Shown here: positions 28,136 through 38,645 of the stretch, piece after piece
Numbering within the stretch: the stretch's first letter is position 1
How the letters are laid out: every line of letters starts with the position of its first letter
Assembly (NCBI RefSeq): GCF_003013715.1
Contig: NC_072814.1
Location: forward strand, 620,001 to 684,000
Reading direction: 5' to 3'
Length of the DNA: 64,000 nt
Source of the DNA: Candidozyma auris
Lineage: Eukaryota > Ascomycota > Pichiomycetes > Serinales > Metschnikowiaceae
Notes under the pieces: generated by a model
The model's database searches: none
Told to the model about the DNA's origin: nothing
Seen by the model: only the letters and a program-made list of their open reading frames with translations
Position numbers and translations under genes: made by a program

Positions 28136-31100
28136 GGAGGGTAAAGCTGCGCAATGACGCTCTCACGCTTCTAAGAACATTCTCGGTTGCGAAACTAAAG
28201 CTCACGCCTCGTCATTTCGTGGTGCTCCTGGATGGCCTACTAAAGCTAATAGAGATAGAGCTGGAAGCATATAGCAATAACTCCAGTGCTGCCACGCAGC
28301 AACGATTGTTGACAGCATCGAGCTTGGTCAAAGACATCACAGAAGAGATGCTTAAATCTGGTCATGTCCGATATAAGCACTTCACTTCGCTTGTGTCAAA
28401 TATGATGGCTCTATTCTACGACTCGAAGTCTCAATTACTACTAGCCCCATGTGTTAACAATTTTGGCCAGATCCTTAATCATCTATTGTATCAGCAGTTT
28501 TACATCATTCATCTATCACTCGAGTCGTGGATCAAGCACTATAACTTTCTCGTCAAACTGCTCAAGCTAATCCTTAAATTGCCCAACAACTCGTATTTAG
28601 ATTTTTCCCAAGAATCACTACTCACTGACTTGCTCAGCTCATTGCATTATCTTATTGGTGGTGGATCCTCTGATGTGTATGAGCCTCTCAAGAAGGACAA
28701 GCGCTACTTAACTTTACAAGGGATCCTCAAAGATATCTTTGACCTTTATAACGGTCGTGAAAGTGCTGTCCTTGTCGAAGCATTCAAACTCATCATAAAG
28801 CTCCTCGTGTCATTGTCGACAGATGATGTAATCTTCTGTCATAAACTTATTCACGTTGCACTCTCACCACTACTAGCATTTGTACACACTTCCGTGGACA
28901 CGCTATTGACACAGTTTGTCATTTTTCTTAACATTGACTCAATTTATCGCTACCTCGACATTGATGGCCTTCCGCAGCTAATCACTCTGGACGTATTTCC
29001 AGCATGCCCATCTGAGGAAGATGAAACCAACCTAGACATTGGAGACCCTAGGGAAAGTCTTCTGTCAATGTACAAGGTCAGCGTTCTTGCTCAAGCCTTG
29101 TTAAGTCGACTTGTCAATCTGCCTCTCAGACTTACGATCGAAGATGTTGGTTCTGTTGTTAGAGCGAGTGCTCTCAACTGGTTCGAGCTTCCGACTATGG
29201 AGCTCCGAACGAATAAGGAACTTTTGTGGCTTCTCTATCTTGGTACATGTAAGTTGCTCTGCAAATACTATGAGTTGAGCAAGCTGAAAAATTTCGTGGA
29301 TGTGACCCAGAGCTTCAGAACAAATAGTTATAAAAGGCTCAAGATACAGAGTACCAAACTTGACATTTCCTCATTTGATGATATGCAACTGCTATTGAAA
29401 TATATGATTGAATTCACTGATGACTCGAAGATACAAACTGTGGGACTTCAACTCCTCGCCTTCACTTGCGATAGTGTCCAATCACGTCAACCGAATACAA
29501 CTCAAGAGTCGTTTACCCCATTAGATGCCGAAGTAAACTTCAATGAGACAACAGTTATCGATATTCGTCTTGACGAGGAAAGTTCGGGGCATGATTATGG
29601 TCACGGTGTAATATGCTGTGTCATCAAGTGTTTTAATAACGCAACGCTTACATACTGGTGCTTGTTAAGTACGCTATCTGTCTTGAGAAAGTGTGATTTA
29701 CACCAGAGTCATTGTGATGCTAATTTTATTCGCCGGTTGCATCAACTTACTAAGCTCCTTGTTCCGCTTATAAAAAACAAGGAGTTCTCGGAACTAGCAT
29801 GTAAATTGTTCAACCACATAGTGTTTTCCATCGACCCTGAAAGGTTAAGCAGCATAATAAACTCCACTATACTTACCCAGCTTGAAAGTGTTGTGGATTT
29901 AGCAGAAATTAGTGGCCCGAGTCATATCCATAATGAGGCGATCTGCTTCTGGTGGGCCTTGCATTGGGCAATGTCCAAGCTGACTCTCAACAGGAGCGAA
30001 AATGTTAGTAAGGGCGCTGGTCGTTGGCTCTTGTCTAAATGGAGTGAGGGACCTGTAGAACAAGCAGATGGAATTGTTGTATCACAAGATTGCGATCAGC
30101 AAATGCTAGCTGACTTCATAGTATGGTTGCATGGCCATATCGTTGATTCTCGCAAAGCTATCTCTTGTCGTCATCCAAACTCCCGCTTACACCGAATAAC
30201 TCAGCCGCTTTCAGCAAACTCTCAATTTGAACAGTTCGTCTCATTGGAGAACGACTCTATAGATGCTCACGTACATTTCGTGAGCGTTCTCCCATGCGCT
30301 GGAAATGATTTTGTTGTCAACTCGATCATCGATAGAATACTGAGAGCATCGACTAATTTGACGACGGCAAATGAGATATTGTCAGCGCAGCTTTATCTCG
30401 CTAAGTTTGTGACAATACTAAAACCACTAATAATGAAGCACCTGGAAAAGGGGATAGAAGTGGAGCAATTACCTGAGAAATTTTGGAGAGCCATATTTAT
30501 GGGTCTATCAACACAAGAAGAATTTGTGCAAGTCCTTGAAGAATTCAACTCAGAGCCGTTAAAAGGTATCGCTTCGTCCGAGATTAACATCATTAGAAGG
30601 CAACTCGAGGAATTCTATCATGGGTTTGTGACGCCCTCACAAGACTTCAGCACTCATGACTCCTCTGATGTTCAATTTGACCAAGAATTTTCTTCTTCGT
30701 CGGTGAAACTGAGATCAACAATTGTCAACAAACCTTTCATTTCATCAATGACTAGAGTTGCATACTTTCGTTTTTTAAGTGACTACGACAAGTCAAATCC
30801 GCTATTGCTTGAAATATTGAGTAATTGCGAACCAGTCGCAGCGATTGAATGCATCGAATATATGCTCAACTCGGCGTCTGTGGAGACACTAGATGATAAT
30901 TTTATAATGGGACTAATAAGACACCTTGGCGAAGGGCCGCTTTCATCGCACTGGATTGATAGATCAAGTCAGACAATCGTACTAACATCAAAACTATTGA
31001 CCAAGCTCATGCCACTTGTGCTACAGCCAAGAGAATTTGATTGGAAGAAGGACTTCCTAGATCTTCTCAATTTCCTTACACAATGCGAAAGAAAATCGCT

Positions 31101-34100
31101 ATTTCTCACGGAGAATGCTAAGTATAGCGTATCTTATATTTTTTTGGAAGCGCTGTCGCATTCGTTATTTGAAAAGTTGTCAGACGACGACATTTTGCGT
31201 AGAATTCTATCTACGGATTCGAACTCCTTGAAATCTCGTTTGCTGAAGCCTGTTGAAAAACACATTAGCCAGTCAAACTCAATTAAGCAAATAGAGATAT
31301 ATCGCAAAATATTTGAATCATTCCCTCATCCACAAGAAACTGTTGAAAAGGCAGCGACATATTGTTACTTTCTTGGAAAAATATCCAATGGCACCTCACA
31401 AGTCATGATATCAGCTATATTTAATCTTCTTGAGTGCTCAAGATTCGATTTCTTTGTCCCGTATTTGGAGAAAAGCTTCCAAATCATGTCGAATACTGTA
31501 CACCTTGAAACTCGCAAGCAGCTATTCTTGACATTTAGACTTGAAATATTGAAGTCATGGTGGCATAACGGCATTGCTTTCGAGGATTTTCCGTATGGCT
31601 TATTCAATTATGTGAACTACAAGGAGTTTATCGTTGATAATTACAGACAGCTTGTTGCTGTATGCATCGCTGTAAGATCTGAGAGATTATCCCCATTGGC
31701 AGTATCTGTTTTAAGACAAATTGGTAATTTCAAGGGCTATGACACCCAAAGCTTGGTTTATGACTCATTGTCAATACTAATACCTTTAGCGTATACCTCA
31801 GGCGGCGTTCGGAACGAGGTCTTCAAAACGGTTCTGCCACATTTAAATGATTCATATAAAGGCTATTTGAAGGAGAAGGTTCTACTTATGATACTTGAGG
31901 CTCTCAAGTTGACAAATGTGTCGTCAGAAGCATCTCTTGCTGAAGTCTGCTCTCAATCAAGGGCTAGAAAAATTTTTAATTCTGAAGTAATACTCGACTC
32001 TTCAATGCGGGCAACGATCACCCCTGTCTCGAGTGTTGACCTTATGAAAGCTCTCATATCGAAGTTCTGGGCGCCAGAGCGTGGCAAATTCTGGACTACT
32101 GATGTTTGTTTTTTTCTTATACGTCAGATGGGTTTGGGTATTCAACATGAAAACGTAGAAGAGATCCATTTGTGTCTACGAAGAATCAAATTTGTCATTT
32201 GCCAGTCTGATGTCGAATTTCGCAGTCGCCACATGATTGAGTTGCTTGTCGATATTTGCGTCCCCTTGTTACACGTTGAGCTATATCAAGATGTTTCAAC
32301 CTTACTTTCCTTAATTGATTTCGATGCGCTCAGTGAAATTGGCAGCAGGGAGGCGTTCGTAATTGTCGGAAAAATTACTAATGTGATCTTCAATAAGCTC
32401 ACTGTATCAGGCGAAGTTCTTAACTTCTTCTTAAAGGTAAAAGAGAGCTTGACTCAGCGTCCTCAAATGTTTGGATCGTTTACTTCAGTTGTTGAAAAAA
32501 GCGTGGATAAGCTAAGCGGTATTTGTATCGAGGCTTTTGTGGAAGATTTTGAGGATGTCCTTCATGACGTTGCCTGTCCGGCTACACCGTCTTCTGTTAC
32601 TAATATCACTCTTGACTTGCTCAAGAGCATATACTGTGATGTCTCTATACCTGCTCCAGTAAAGACTGACGAAGAGGTAGTAAAACTCTTTTTGAGGTAC
32701 GATTTTTCTGATACATCAGATAATGAGTTTGGCGCCTGGGTAGCACGTTACTTGAGCTCATACTACCTAACGAGCTCCAATGAGGGTGATATCTCGAACC
32801 TCATTACTCGTGAGGAAATGCCCAATATTAACAGAACTCGTTTCAGTTCGTTATGCTCCTCATTAGATTTTATTGCTGATCTTATTTTAGAGTTGCTGCA
32901 AGACGGGGATTACGAAGCAAAAGCGTTTACTGAAAGCATTATTGGTGCCATTATATGGAAGTATGAACTCCGTAAAGATGATTCAACCAAGTTCCTCACA
33001 GTCGACAAATTTTACGAAAAAAAACGTGAGTATATTGTTCCTATGGATTTTCATTCGTGCCTTTTAGTCATATCAGGAAGCGATTCATTGGCTATTGAAA
33101 ATGAAGACCTCAATTCGATAATCAACTCTCTCGAAACTCGTGTGAATGGTTGTAAGTTCTTCGAGTGGTCAAGCCAACTATCCTTAGCTTTTTTCCAGGA
33201 AGTTGCAAAATTCTCGAGCATGGCATCTTTATTCGCGAGTTGTATCATAAGATATCCGTCTCTAGCAGCGAGATGCATCCCTGATCTTGTTTGTTTCTAC
33301 GCCACTTTGTTAGGCACTCGAGGTGCACAGATTGTATGTGATCTTGTCAGCAAATTGTGTGATTGCGTGCATATCATGGGGAAGGAGGGTGTCTACTTAC
33401 TTGCTGACATTGTGTTGAGATTAAGGATTGGTTCAAAGATCGAAGGAAGCCCTTTTATCAAAGCCTACAATAAGCTTAATCTTATTGAGGTTTTCACTGC
33501 TTTGAATTCGAGCGCACGCTCTAAATCTGCCCTTATGATTTTGGAGGATGCAACCAAAGGACTATTGGAAAATATTGATTGGAATCTTCATCGCGGCTCA
33601 TTGATTCGGATTTATGAATCAATTGATGACTATGATATGTTGTTTGGCATCCCCGAAAATGCTAATCTTTCTAGTGCTATGCAAATGGAGGGACGTTTGG
33701 GCTCGACATCCGACGTTCTAAAAAACAGTATGGCTCACCTTGATGCGGCATATTTAAGTTCTGCCAACATCAATTGCAAATCTACCATGAACGCCCTACT
33801 AAAAAGCGGGCTTATAGGAGTGGCAAAGCTTGTTTCTCAAAATTTAAGTGACGGACGTGAATGCCATGAGTGGAGTTGGAAGCTTAATCTGTGGGACATT
33901 CCTTTAAAAGATCTTCCGTTATCTGACCACGAGGTCATTTATAATTATCTCAAACGCCTTCATGGACATGTACCAGACGCCTTTTCGAAAACTCTCCAAG
34001 AAACATTTGTACAAAAAAGCCACCTTTTCGAAAGTGACTTATCGACCAAAACGTTTCACGAAAACCTTTTAAGGTGGTTTGTTGCATTGGCAAGCATTAC

Positions 34101-36624
34101 GGAGGTCGACACGATTCTTTCTTCGAAACTGGATAATGAGGTCCTGGACATCATTGACTCATTCAGCTCGAAATCATCCTGGTTTTCCAAAGCAGATTTA
34201 AAATGCTCAGAGAATATTCTACTATGTCGTAGGGAAGCTTTCCGGTTGCAAATCATGTTGTCTCAGAATGGCTCACTCGCGACAACTTCGCCATTCATTA
34301 ACCGCAATTGGGAGGGCCTTATACAAGACTTACTGGTTTACGGTGCCGTCGCTCGTCTGAACAATCATCTTCAAAAAATGATGAATGCTGCCGTGCTCCT
34401 AGATGATTTCGTTAACTCTCCAGAGGTAGTCAAGTTAGATGATTGGCCGAGAATACAAAGGTTCGCCACATTCTCGATTGCGCAGACTTTGTGGGCACAA
34501 GGCAACATTAATACCCCCATAGCAATGCTTAAGAATTCAAGCGATGAACTTAACCCCGATAACAACATTCATCCTTTGAGCGTACATTCTGCTATGATCA
34601 CGTCGCAATTGGTACAATGGCTCGCTGAATCAAAAGAAGAGCTCGGCAGCAAAATTTTGAAGAAGTATGTGGAGCCTATTGAAGATTTAATTGCAGAAGT
34701 TGAAAATCTTGATCAGAGATCCAAATCCTACCAGCTTTTGGCCAGCTTTTGCGAACAACAATTCAAAATGAGCAGCTTGAATTCTCAGATTAGCGAAATC
34801 AAGAAACGGATAGAAAGTAAAAAGGGCGAAATTGAAGTAATAAAATTGCACTATGGTAAAACTGCCGTGACACCTAGTGAAAGAAAGTCTGTTCAAAAAT
34901 ATTACAATCGTCTAAAAGGTCAGGTGGCTGCAGACTCGCTGGAACTTGAATCCTTGATTGAGTCTAAAATGACCTTTGCATCGAAGAGTACGCGATTCTA
35001 CTTGAAGGCATTACTTACTGACAATGGAGGAAGCGAGAGTGTGGACAGATTCATTTCTCTATTTTTAGAGCTATCATCATTCCAGTCTCTTCAATCATCG
35101 CTAAAAGAAGAGCTCTGCTTACTTCCAAGTCATAAAGCCCTCTCTTGGTGCACTCAATTGATGGCTCGTCTTTCAGATGATGAGTCAGATTTTCAAACCT
35201 CAGTGCAGCTGCTCATTTCCAGAATATGTTACGATCATCCATACCATTCGCTTTACATGTTACTTTCTTTGTTGTATCACAAGCAACTAGCTCAGGATAC
35301 GAATAACAACGCTATGTTACTCAGAGTGGAAGCTGCAATGAAGATCAGGGAGCAGTTGACTCAAAAAGATTCGGACTTTTCTAAAAATATTCTCTTACCA
35401 ATAGAAAAATTCAGTGAAGAGTGTGTTGCACTTGCAAAGTTAAAGAGCTCACGAGGAAGAACAATTAATCTCGACAGAATTGAAGGCGGTAAATACTGGC
35501 TCCAAGAGTTGCCCCAAATACCACTACCGACTAATGAATTAGAGGTCTCGAAGCACGGCTATGGTCATGTCCCGAAAATGTTGTCTGTAAACGCTAAGGT
35601 CAGCATTGCAACTTCAGGCCTCAGCTTGCCCAAAATTGCTTTGTTTACTTTATCGGACGGCTGTCAACAAAAAATGTTGCTCAAGTATGGTACGGATGAT
35701 TTGAGACAAGATGCCACTATGGAGCAGGTTTTCGAAAAGGTAAATTCTATCCTTGTCAAAGACCGTGAATCAAGAAAGAGATCATTGAGGATAAGAACTT
35801 ATAAAGCCATTCCCTTAGGACCAAGAGCCGGAATTATAGAGTTTGTTGCAAATTCGAAGGCGCTTATTGAAGTAATTCGCCCATATCATCATAAACAAGA
35901 CCAGATGAAGTACGAGAAGGCCAAAGAGGCTATGAAGCAATGTCAAAGCTCGACCATAAAGGAGCGAGTGGAAGTTTACGAAAACATTACAGATAAAGTC
36001 AAGCCTGTGTTCCACATGTACTTCAGCGACACCTTTTTGACCCCAGACACATGGTACAGCAGCAGGCAGCATTACACAAGAGGTTTGGCTGCTTCCTCGA
36101 TGGTGGGCCATATCTTAGGCTTGGGCGATAGACATTGCAATAATATCTTGCTCGAAGAATCCTCTGGTGAACCTATTCATATCGATCTTGGAGTTGCTTT
36201 TGATCAAGGCAAACGGCTTCCAATACCAGAAACTGTGCCATTCAGGCTAACGAGAGATATGGTTGATGGGTTAGGTATCACAGGTGTTCATGGCGCTTTT
36301 GATAAGCTGTGTCAACACACATTCAGAGTGTTACGAGAGCACAGAGATCACATTCTTGCTATTCTTGATGCCTTGCGATGGGACCCGTTGTACCTGTGGT
36401 CTATATCGCCACTTCGAATGAAGAGACTTCAAGATGAGGGCAAGACGTCCGTGCCGGAACCTGTTGAGGATGGGTCCGAGGCTAATGCCGCTGTTCAGAC
36501 CGTAGTTGAGAAGTTCAACGCCGGAGGCTTAAGTGTGGAAGCTACGGTAAGACAATTGATTCGTGAAGCCACTTCTACGCAGAATTTAGCATTGATCTAT
36601 TGTGGATGGTGCCCATTCTTCTGA
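28090..36624 (+). CDS. TEL1: PI3K-like checkpoint kinase Tel1 (ATM orthologue)
   Basis: Tel1 is a protein kinase recruited by the Mre11 complex to DNA ends; it controls double-strand-break signalling and telomere length. The 2844-residue length fits the family. The N-terminal TAN-type motif is SLRLRRVKLRNDAL (about 12-25), followed by long helical repeats. The kinase domain contains YGTDDLRQDATMEQVF (about 2533 on), GLGDRHCNNILLE (about 2677) and IHIDLGVAFDQG (about 2697). The FATC tail ends GWCPFF. CTG codon 2769 lies in DPLYxW, where S. cerevisiae has Ser. An out-of-frame uORF begins 26 nt upstream and overlaps the start. LIF1 follows 73 nt downstream. Confidence 0.95.
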   Translation: MSVFDLPTIVESLRLRRVKLRNDALTLLRTFSVAKLKLTPRHFVVLLDGLLKLIEIELEAYSNNSSAATQQRLLTASSLVKDITEEMLKSGHVRYKHFTSLVSNMMALFYDSKSQLLLAPCVNNFGQILNHLLYQQFYIIHLSLESWIKHYNFLVKLLKLILKLPNNSYLDFSQESLLTDLLSSLHYLIGGGSSDVYEPLKKDKRYLTLQGILKDIFDLYNGRESAVLVEAFKLIIKLLVSLSTDDVIFCHKLIHVALSPLLAFVHTSVDTLLTQFVIFLNIDSIYRYLDIDGLPQLITLDVFPACPSEEDETNLDIGDPRESLLSMYKVSVLAQALLSRLVNLPLRLTIEDVGSVVRASALNWFELPTMELRTNKELLWLLYLGTCKLLCKYYELSKLKNFVDVTQSFRTNSYKRLKIQSTKLDISSFDDMQLLLKYMIEFTDDSKIQTVGLQLLAFTCDSVQSRQPNTTQESFTPLDAEVNFNETTVIDIRLDEESSGHDYGHGVICCVIKCFNNATLTYWCLLSTLSVLRKCDLHQSHCDANFIRRLHQLTKLLVPLIKNKEFSELACKLFNHIVFSIDPERLSSIINSTILTQLESVVDLAEISGPSHIHNEAICFWWALHWAMSKLTLNRSENVSKGAGRWLLSKWSEGPVEQADGIVVSQDCDQQMLADFIVWLHGHIVDSRKAISCRHPNSRLHRITQPLSANSQFEQFVSLENDSIDAHVHFVSVLPCAGNDFVVNSIIDRILRASTNLTTANEILSAQLYLAKFVTILKPLIMKHLEKGIEVEQLPEKFWRAIFMGLSTQEEFVQVLEEFNSEPLKGIASSEINIIRRQLEEFYHGFVTPSQDFSTHDSSDVQFDQEFSSSSVKLRSTIVNKPFISSMTRVAYFRFLSDYDKSNPLLLEILSNCEPVAAIECIEYMLNSASVETLDDNFIMGLIRHLGEGPLSSHWIDRSSQTIVLTSKLLTKLMPLVLQPREFDWKKDFLDLLNFLTQCERKSLFLTENAKYSVSYIFLEALSHSLFEKLSDDDILRRILSTDSNSLKSRLLKPVEKHISQSNSIKQIEIYRKIFESFPHPQETVEKAATYCYFLGKISNGTSQVMISAIFNLLECSRFDFFVPYLEKSFQIMSNTVHLETRKQLFLTFRLEILKSWWHNGIAFEDFPYGLFNYVNYKEFIVDNYRQLVAVCIAVRSERLSPLAVSVLRQIGNFKGYDTQSLVYDSLSILIPLAYTSGGVRNEVFKTVLPHLNDSYKGYLKEKVLLMILEALKLTNVSSEASLAEVCSQSRARKIFNSEVILDSSMRATITPVSSVDLMKALISKFWAPERGKFWTTDVCFFLIRQMGLGIQHENVEEIHLCLRRIKFVICQSDVEFRSRHMIELLVDICVPLLHVELYQDVSTLLSLIDFDALSEIGSREAFVIVGKITNVIFNKLTVSGEVLNFFLKVKESLTQRPQMFGSFTSVVEKSVDKLSGICIEAFVEDFEDVLHDVACPATPSSVTNITLDLLKSIYCDVSIPAPVKTDEEVVKLFLRYDFSDTSDNEFGAWVARYLSSYYLTSSNEGDISNLITREEMPNINRTRFSSLCSSLDFIADLILELLQDGDYEAKAFTESIIGAIIWKYELRKDDSTKFLTVDKFYEKKREYIVPMDFHSCLLVISGSDSLAIENEDLNSIINSLETRVNGCKFFEWSSQLSLAFFQEVAKFSSMASLFASCIIRYPSLAARCIPDLVCFYATLLGTRGAQIVCDLVSKLCDCVHIMGKEGVYLLADIVLRLRIGSKIEGSPFIKAYNKLNLIEVFTALNSSARSKSALMILEDATKGLLENIDWNLHRGSLIRIYESIDDYDMLFGIPENANLSSAMQMEGRLGSTSDVLKNSMAHLDAAYLSSANINCKSTMNALLKSGLIGVAKLVSQNLSDGRECHEWSWKLNLWDIPLKDLPLSDHEVIYNYLKRLHGHVPDAFSKTLQETFVQKSHLFESDLSTKTFHENLLRWFVALASITEVDTILSSKLDNEVLDIIDSFSSKSSWFSKADLKCSENILLCRREAFRLQIMLSQNGSLATTSPFINRNWEGLIQDLLVYGAVARLNNHLQKMMNAAVLLDDFVNSPEVVKLDDWPRIQRFATFSIAQTLWAQGNINTPIAMLKNSSDELNPDNNIHPLSVHSAMITSQLVQWLAESKEELGSKILKKYVEPIEDLIAEVENLDQRSKSYQLLASFCEQQFKMSSLNSQISEIKKRIESKKGEIEVIKLHYGKTAVTPSERKSVQKYYNRLKGQVAADSLELESLIESKMTFASKSTRFYLKALLTDNGGSESVDRFISLFLELSSFQSLQSSLKEELCLLPSHKALSWCTQLMARLSDDESDFQTSVQLLISRICYDHPYHSLYMLLSLLYHKQLAQDTNNNAMLLRVEAAMKIREQLTQKDSDFSKNILLPIEKFSEECVALAKLKSSRGRTINLDRIEGGKYWLQELPQIPLPTNELEVSKHGYGHVPKMLSVNAKVSIATSGLSLPKIALFTLSDGCQQKMLLKYGTDDLRQDATMEQVFEKVNSILVKDRESRKRSLRIRTYKAIPLGPRAGIIEFVANSKALIEVIRPYHHKQDQMKYEKAKEAMKQCQSSTIKERVEVYENITDKVKPVFHMYFSDTFLTPDTWYSSRQHYTRGLAASSMVGHILGLGDRHCNNILLEESSGEPIHIDLGVAFDQGKRLPIPETVPFRLTRDMVDGLGITGVHGAFDKLCQHTFRVLREHRDHILAILDALRWDPLYLWSISPLRMKRLQDEGKTSVPEPVEDGSEANAAVQTVVEKFNAGGLSVEATVRQLIREATSTQNLALIYCGWCPFF

Positions 36625-36697
36625 AATAGGCCCTAAGGACAAAATCCGGGGTTGATGCGCACCATCACGAATTGTACATAATAAACGCACATAATAT

Positions 36698-37978
36698 ATG
36701 ACCTTGAAGGGTAGAATCTTCACCGTACCTCTAGATGTGTATCAGAGAGATACTCAAAGATACATAAAGACCTCTCAATTACAGGTGAAGGTCCAGAATG
36801 ACACCAAAGAAGGCGCCACTTCGTATTCATTCCTATGCGCTTGCCAGGAGGGCATATTCGGACTGGACTTGAACATCACCAAAGTGAAGCGGTCAAAGTC
36901 GAAAGCAGATCTTGATGATCAAACGTGGTTAAAGCTATTCGAATTACTTTTCAGGGATAATTGGTTGACGGAGAAAAGCGAAATAGAGCAATTTTCTACA
37001 GTTGAGGTAGCAGGCAAACTTGAGTCTCTGGAAAGTTACGATCCGAGTACAGGTGAACTTGCCGAAGGAGATCTAGCAGATGAGGTGCCAGAACTTACAA
37101 TTGTCGTAAGAACTAAGGGGAGGTTGAGTGTGGAATACGGCTCGTTTAAGGCACAAACTAGAGAGGCAGATTCGTCTAGTTTGGAATCGAGACAAGAACT
37201 TGATATTCTCAATTGGCTCTCGTTGCAGTCACAACAGCTTCTGGAGATGAGTAAACAACTTACATATAAGAATGAAGAGCTTGCTGAAACACGTGGAGAT
37301 TTAACAAGCAAGGAGGAAGAGATTAGAACGACGATCAACGACTACAATCTCATTTTGGCGGATCTTGAGGATCGCTTCTATCAGGTATTGAATAGTAAGC
37401 GAAGAAAGATCTTGGAGCTTCAAAACGACGACACTGACCAGCTCAAGCATTTAAATGAGCAATTTGAGGTGAATAATAGAAACAACTTGAATAGAGTGCG
37501 CATCGAGGACATTCTAAGGAGAGAAGACTACAAGGCACTTGAAGAAAAGAACAAGGAAGCGAGATCGAGGAGTATCGAAGAAGAAGCTAAGAAGCAGAAA
37601 AGGGCGCCTAGAAGAGTAAAGAACCCTATAGGGAAGGAAGAGGATGACGCACTTAGGGATCTTGGATCTGACAAGAGTGATGTAAAGAGCCACGATGAAA
37701 ACAGAAAGCGACTGGGAAAACCCGTTGTAGAGGTAAAAGGGGAGCCTGTGGAGGGGGTCAAGGAAGAGCCGGTGGAGGTCAAGGAAGAAAGTCCAGAAGA
37801 TGTGGAAATGAAGCTCGAATCTGATGAGAGTTGTGGTGCCGGTAATGATACTGACTACTCTGATGAGAATGACGTGAAGCAGGAGAATGAAGAGAGAAGC
37901 ATATCGGAAGCGAACTCTGACGCGGAAGGGCGGCATGAAGAGCTTGTAAGTGGTGATGAAACCGACTACAGCAACTAA
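36698..37978 (+). CDS. LIF1: DNA ligase IV partner Lif1 (XRCC4 family)
   Basis: Lif1 stabilises DNA ligase IV (Dnl4) in non-homologous end joining. The 426-residue length is close to S. cerevisiae Lif1 (421). A beta-rich head (1-150) is followed by a coiled coil, in which NDYNLILADLEDRFYQVLNSKRRKILEL (about 213-240) resembles the XRCC4 ligase-binding helix DLYKRFILVLNEKKTKI. A basic KKQKRAPRRVK lies near 300. The C-terminal 80 residues are acidic, with five psi-K-x-E sumoylation consensus sites and two TDYS motifs. It lies 73 nt behind TEL1, so its promoter probably overlaps the TEL1 coding end. Confidence 0.78.
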   Translation: MTLKGRIFTVPLDVYQRDTQRYIKTSQLQVKVQNDTKEGATSYSFLCACQEGIFGLDLNITKVKRSKSKADLDDQTWLKLFELLFRDNWLTEKSEIEQFSTVEVAGKLESLESYDPSTGELAEGDLADEVPELTIVVRTKGRLSVEYGSFKAQTREADSSSLESRQELDILNWLSLQSQQLLEMSKQLTYKNEELAETRGDLTSKEEEIRTTINDYNLILADLEDRFYQVLNSKRRKILELQNDDTDQLKHLNEQFEVNNRNNLNRVRIEDILRREDYKALEEKNKEARSRSIEEEAKKQKRAPRRVKNPIGKEEDDALRDLGSDKSDVKSHDENRKRLGKPVVEVKGEPVEGVKEEPVEVKEESPEDVEMKLESDESCGAGNDTDYSDENDVKQENEERSISEANSDAEGRHEELVSGDETDYSN

Positions 37979-38645
37979 GCATGCAAAATGCTCTGAGGCA
38001 CTGTGAGCTTCACGTATATGGTCTTTATTTCTGGATTTGTAGCCATTGTGAGACATGGATCTACGGGAGAATTTGGTGATAAGCAAATCTTCAATGTGAA
38101 GTCACATATACTTCGCCACATCAAAACTAAGCTCAATTTTCATACATCTCCACTTGAGTCTTCACATGGATCTCGTGTGCGTGAGTCCTGATCCGTTTGC
38201 CCCAACGGTCGTGCATTCAGGCAAGGTTGGAGTACGCTCGCTTTCTTTTTCCGCGAGGGCCATAAAAGTGTTCACAATCAACGTCCTTTCTCCAACAAAA
38301 CTATTCTCATCTCATTCACTTCTTGGGTCTTCCTTGGTTGAGTCCACCAAAACCAGCATCATCGTTTTCACAACCACTGATCCCGAAAACTACGTGGTTG
38401 TGCCACACACTGCATCCCAACACCATCCACTTTTTGTTTCCCATCTCAAATTCGGGCGCTCTTGTTGTTTTGACCTTTTAGAAGCCCCTTAGACCAAGTC
38501 CGCCAGAATACATTTTGCATCTGATCCAATAGCAAAGGATACTTTATTTCTTTTCAAAATTCCAATTTGTTTCAATTTTTGAGCTATTTATTCCTTGTTG
38601 TTTCCTTTCCAGATTTGTCCCCTTGTCATTTCTTAGCATCGCATC
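37979..38645. other. Intergenic LIF1-MRN1
   Basis: This 667-bp gap has a T-rich leader just before MRN1. A 112-codon ORF at 38154 has no recognisable features and is not called. Nothing else seen. Confidence 0.5.
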
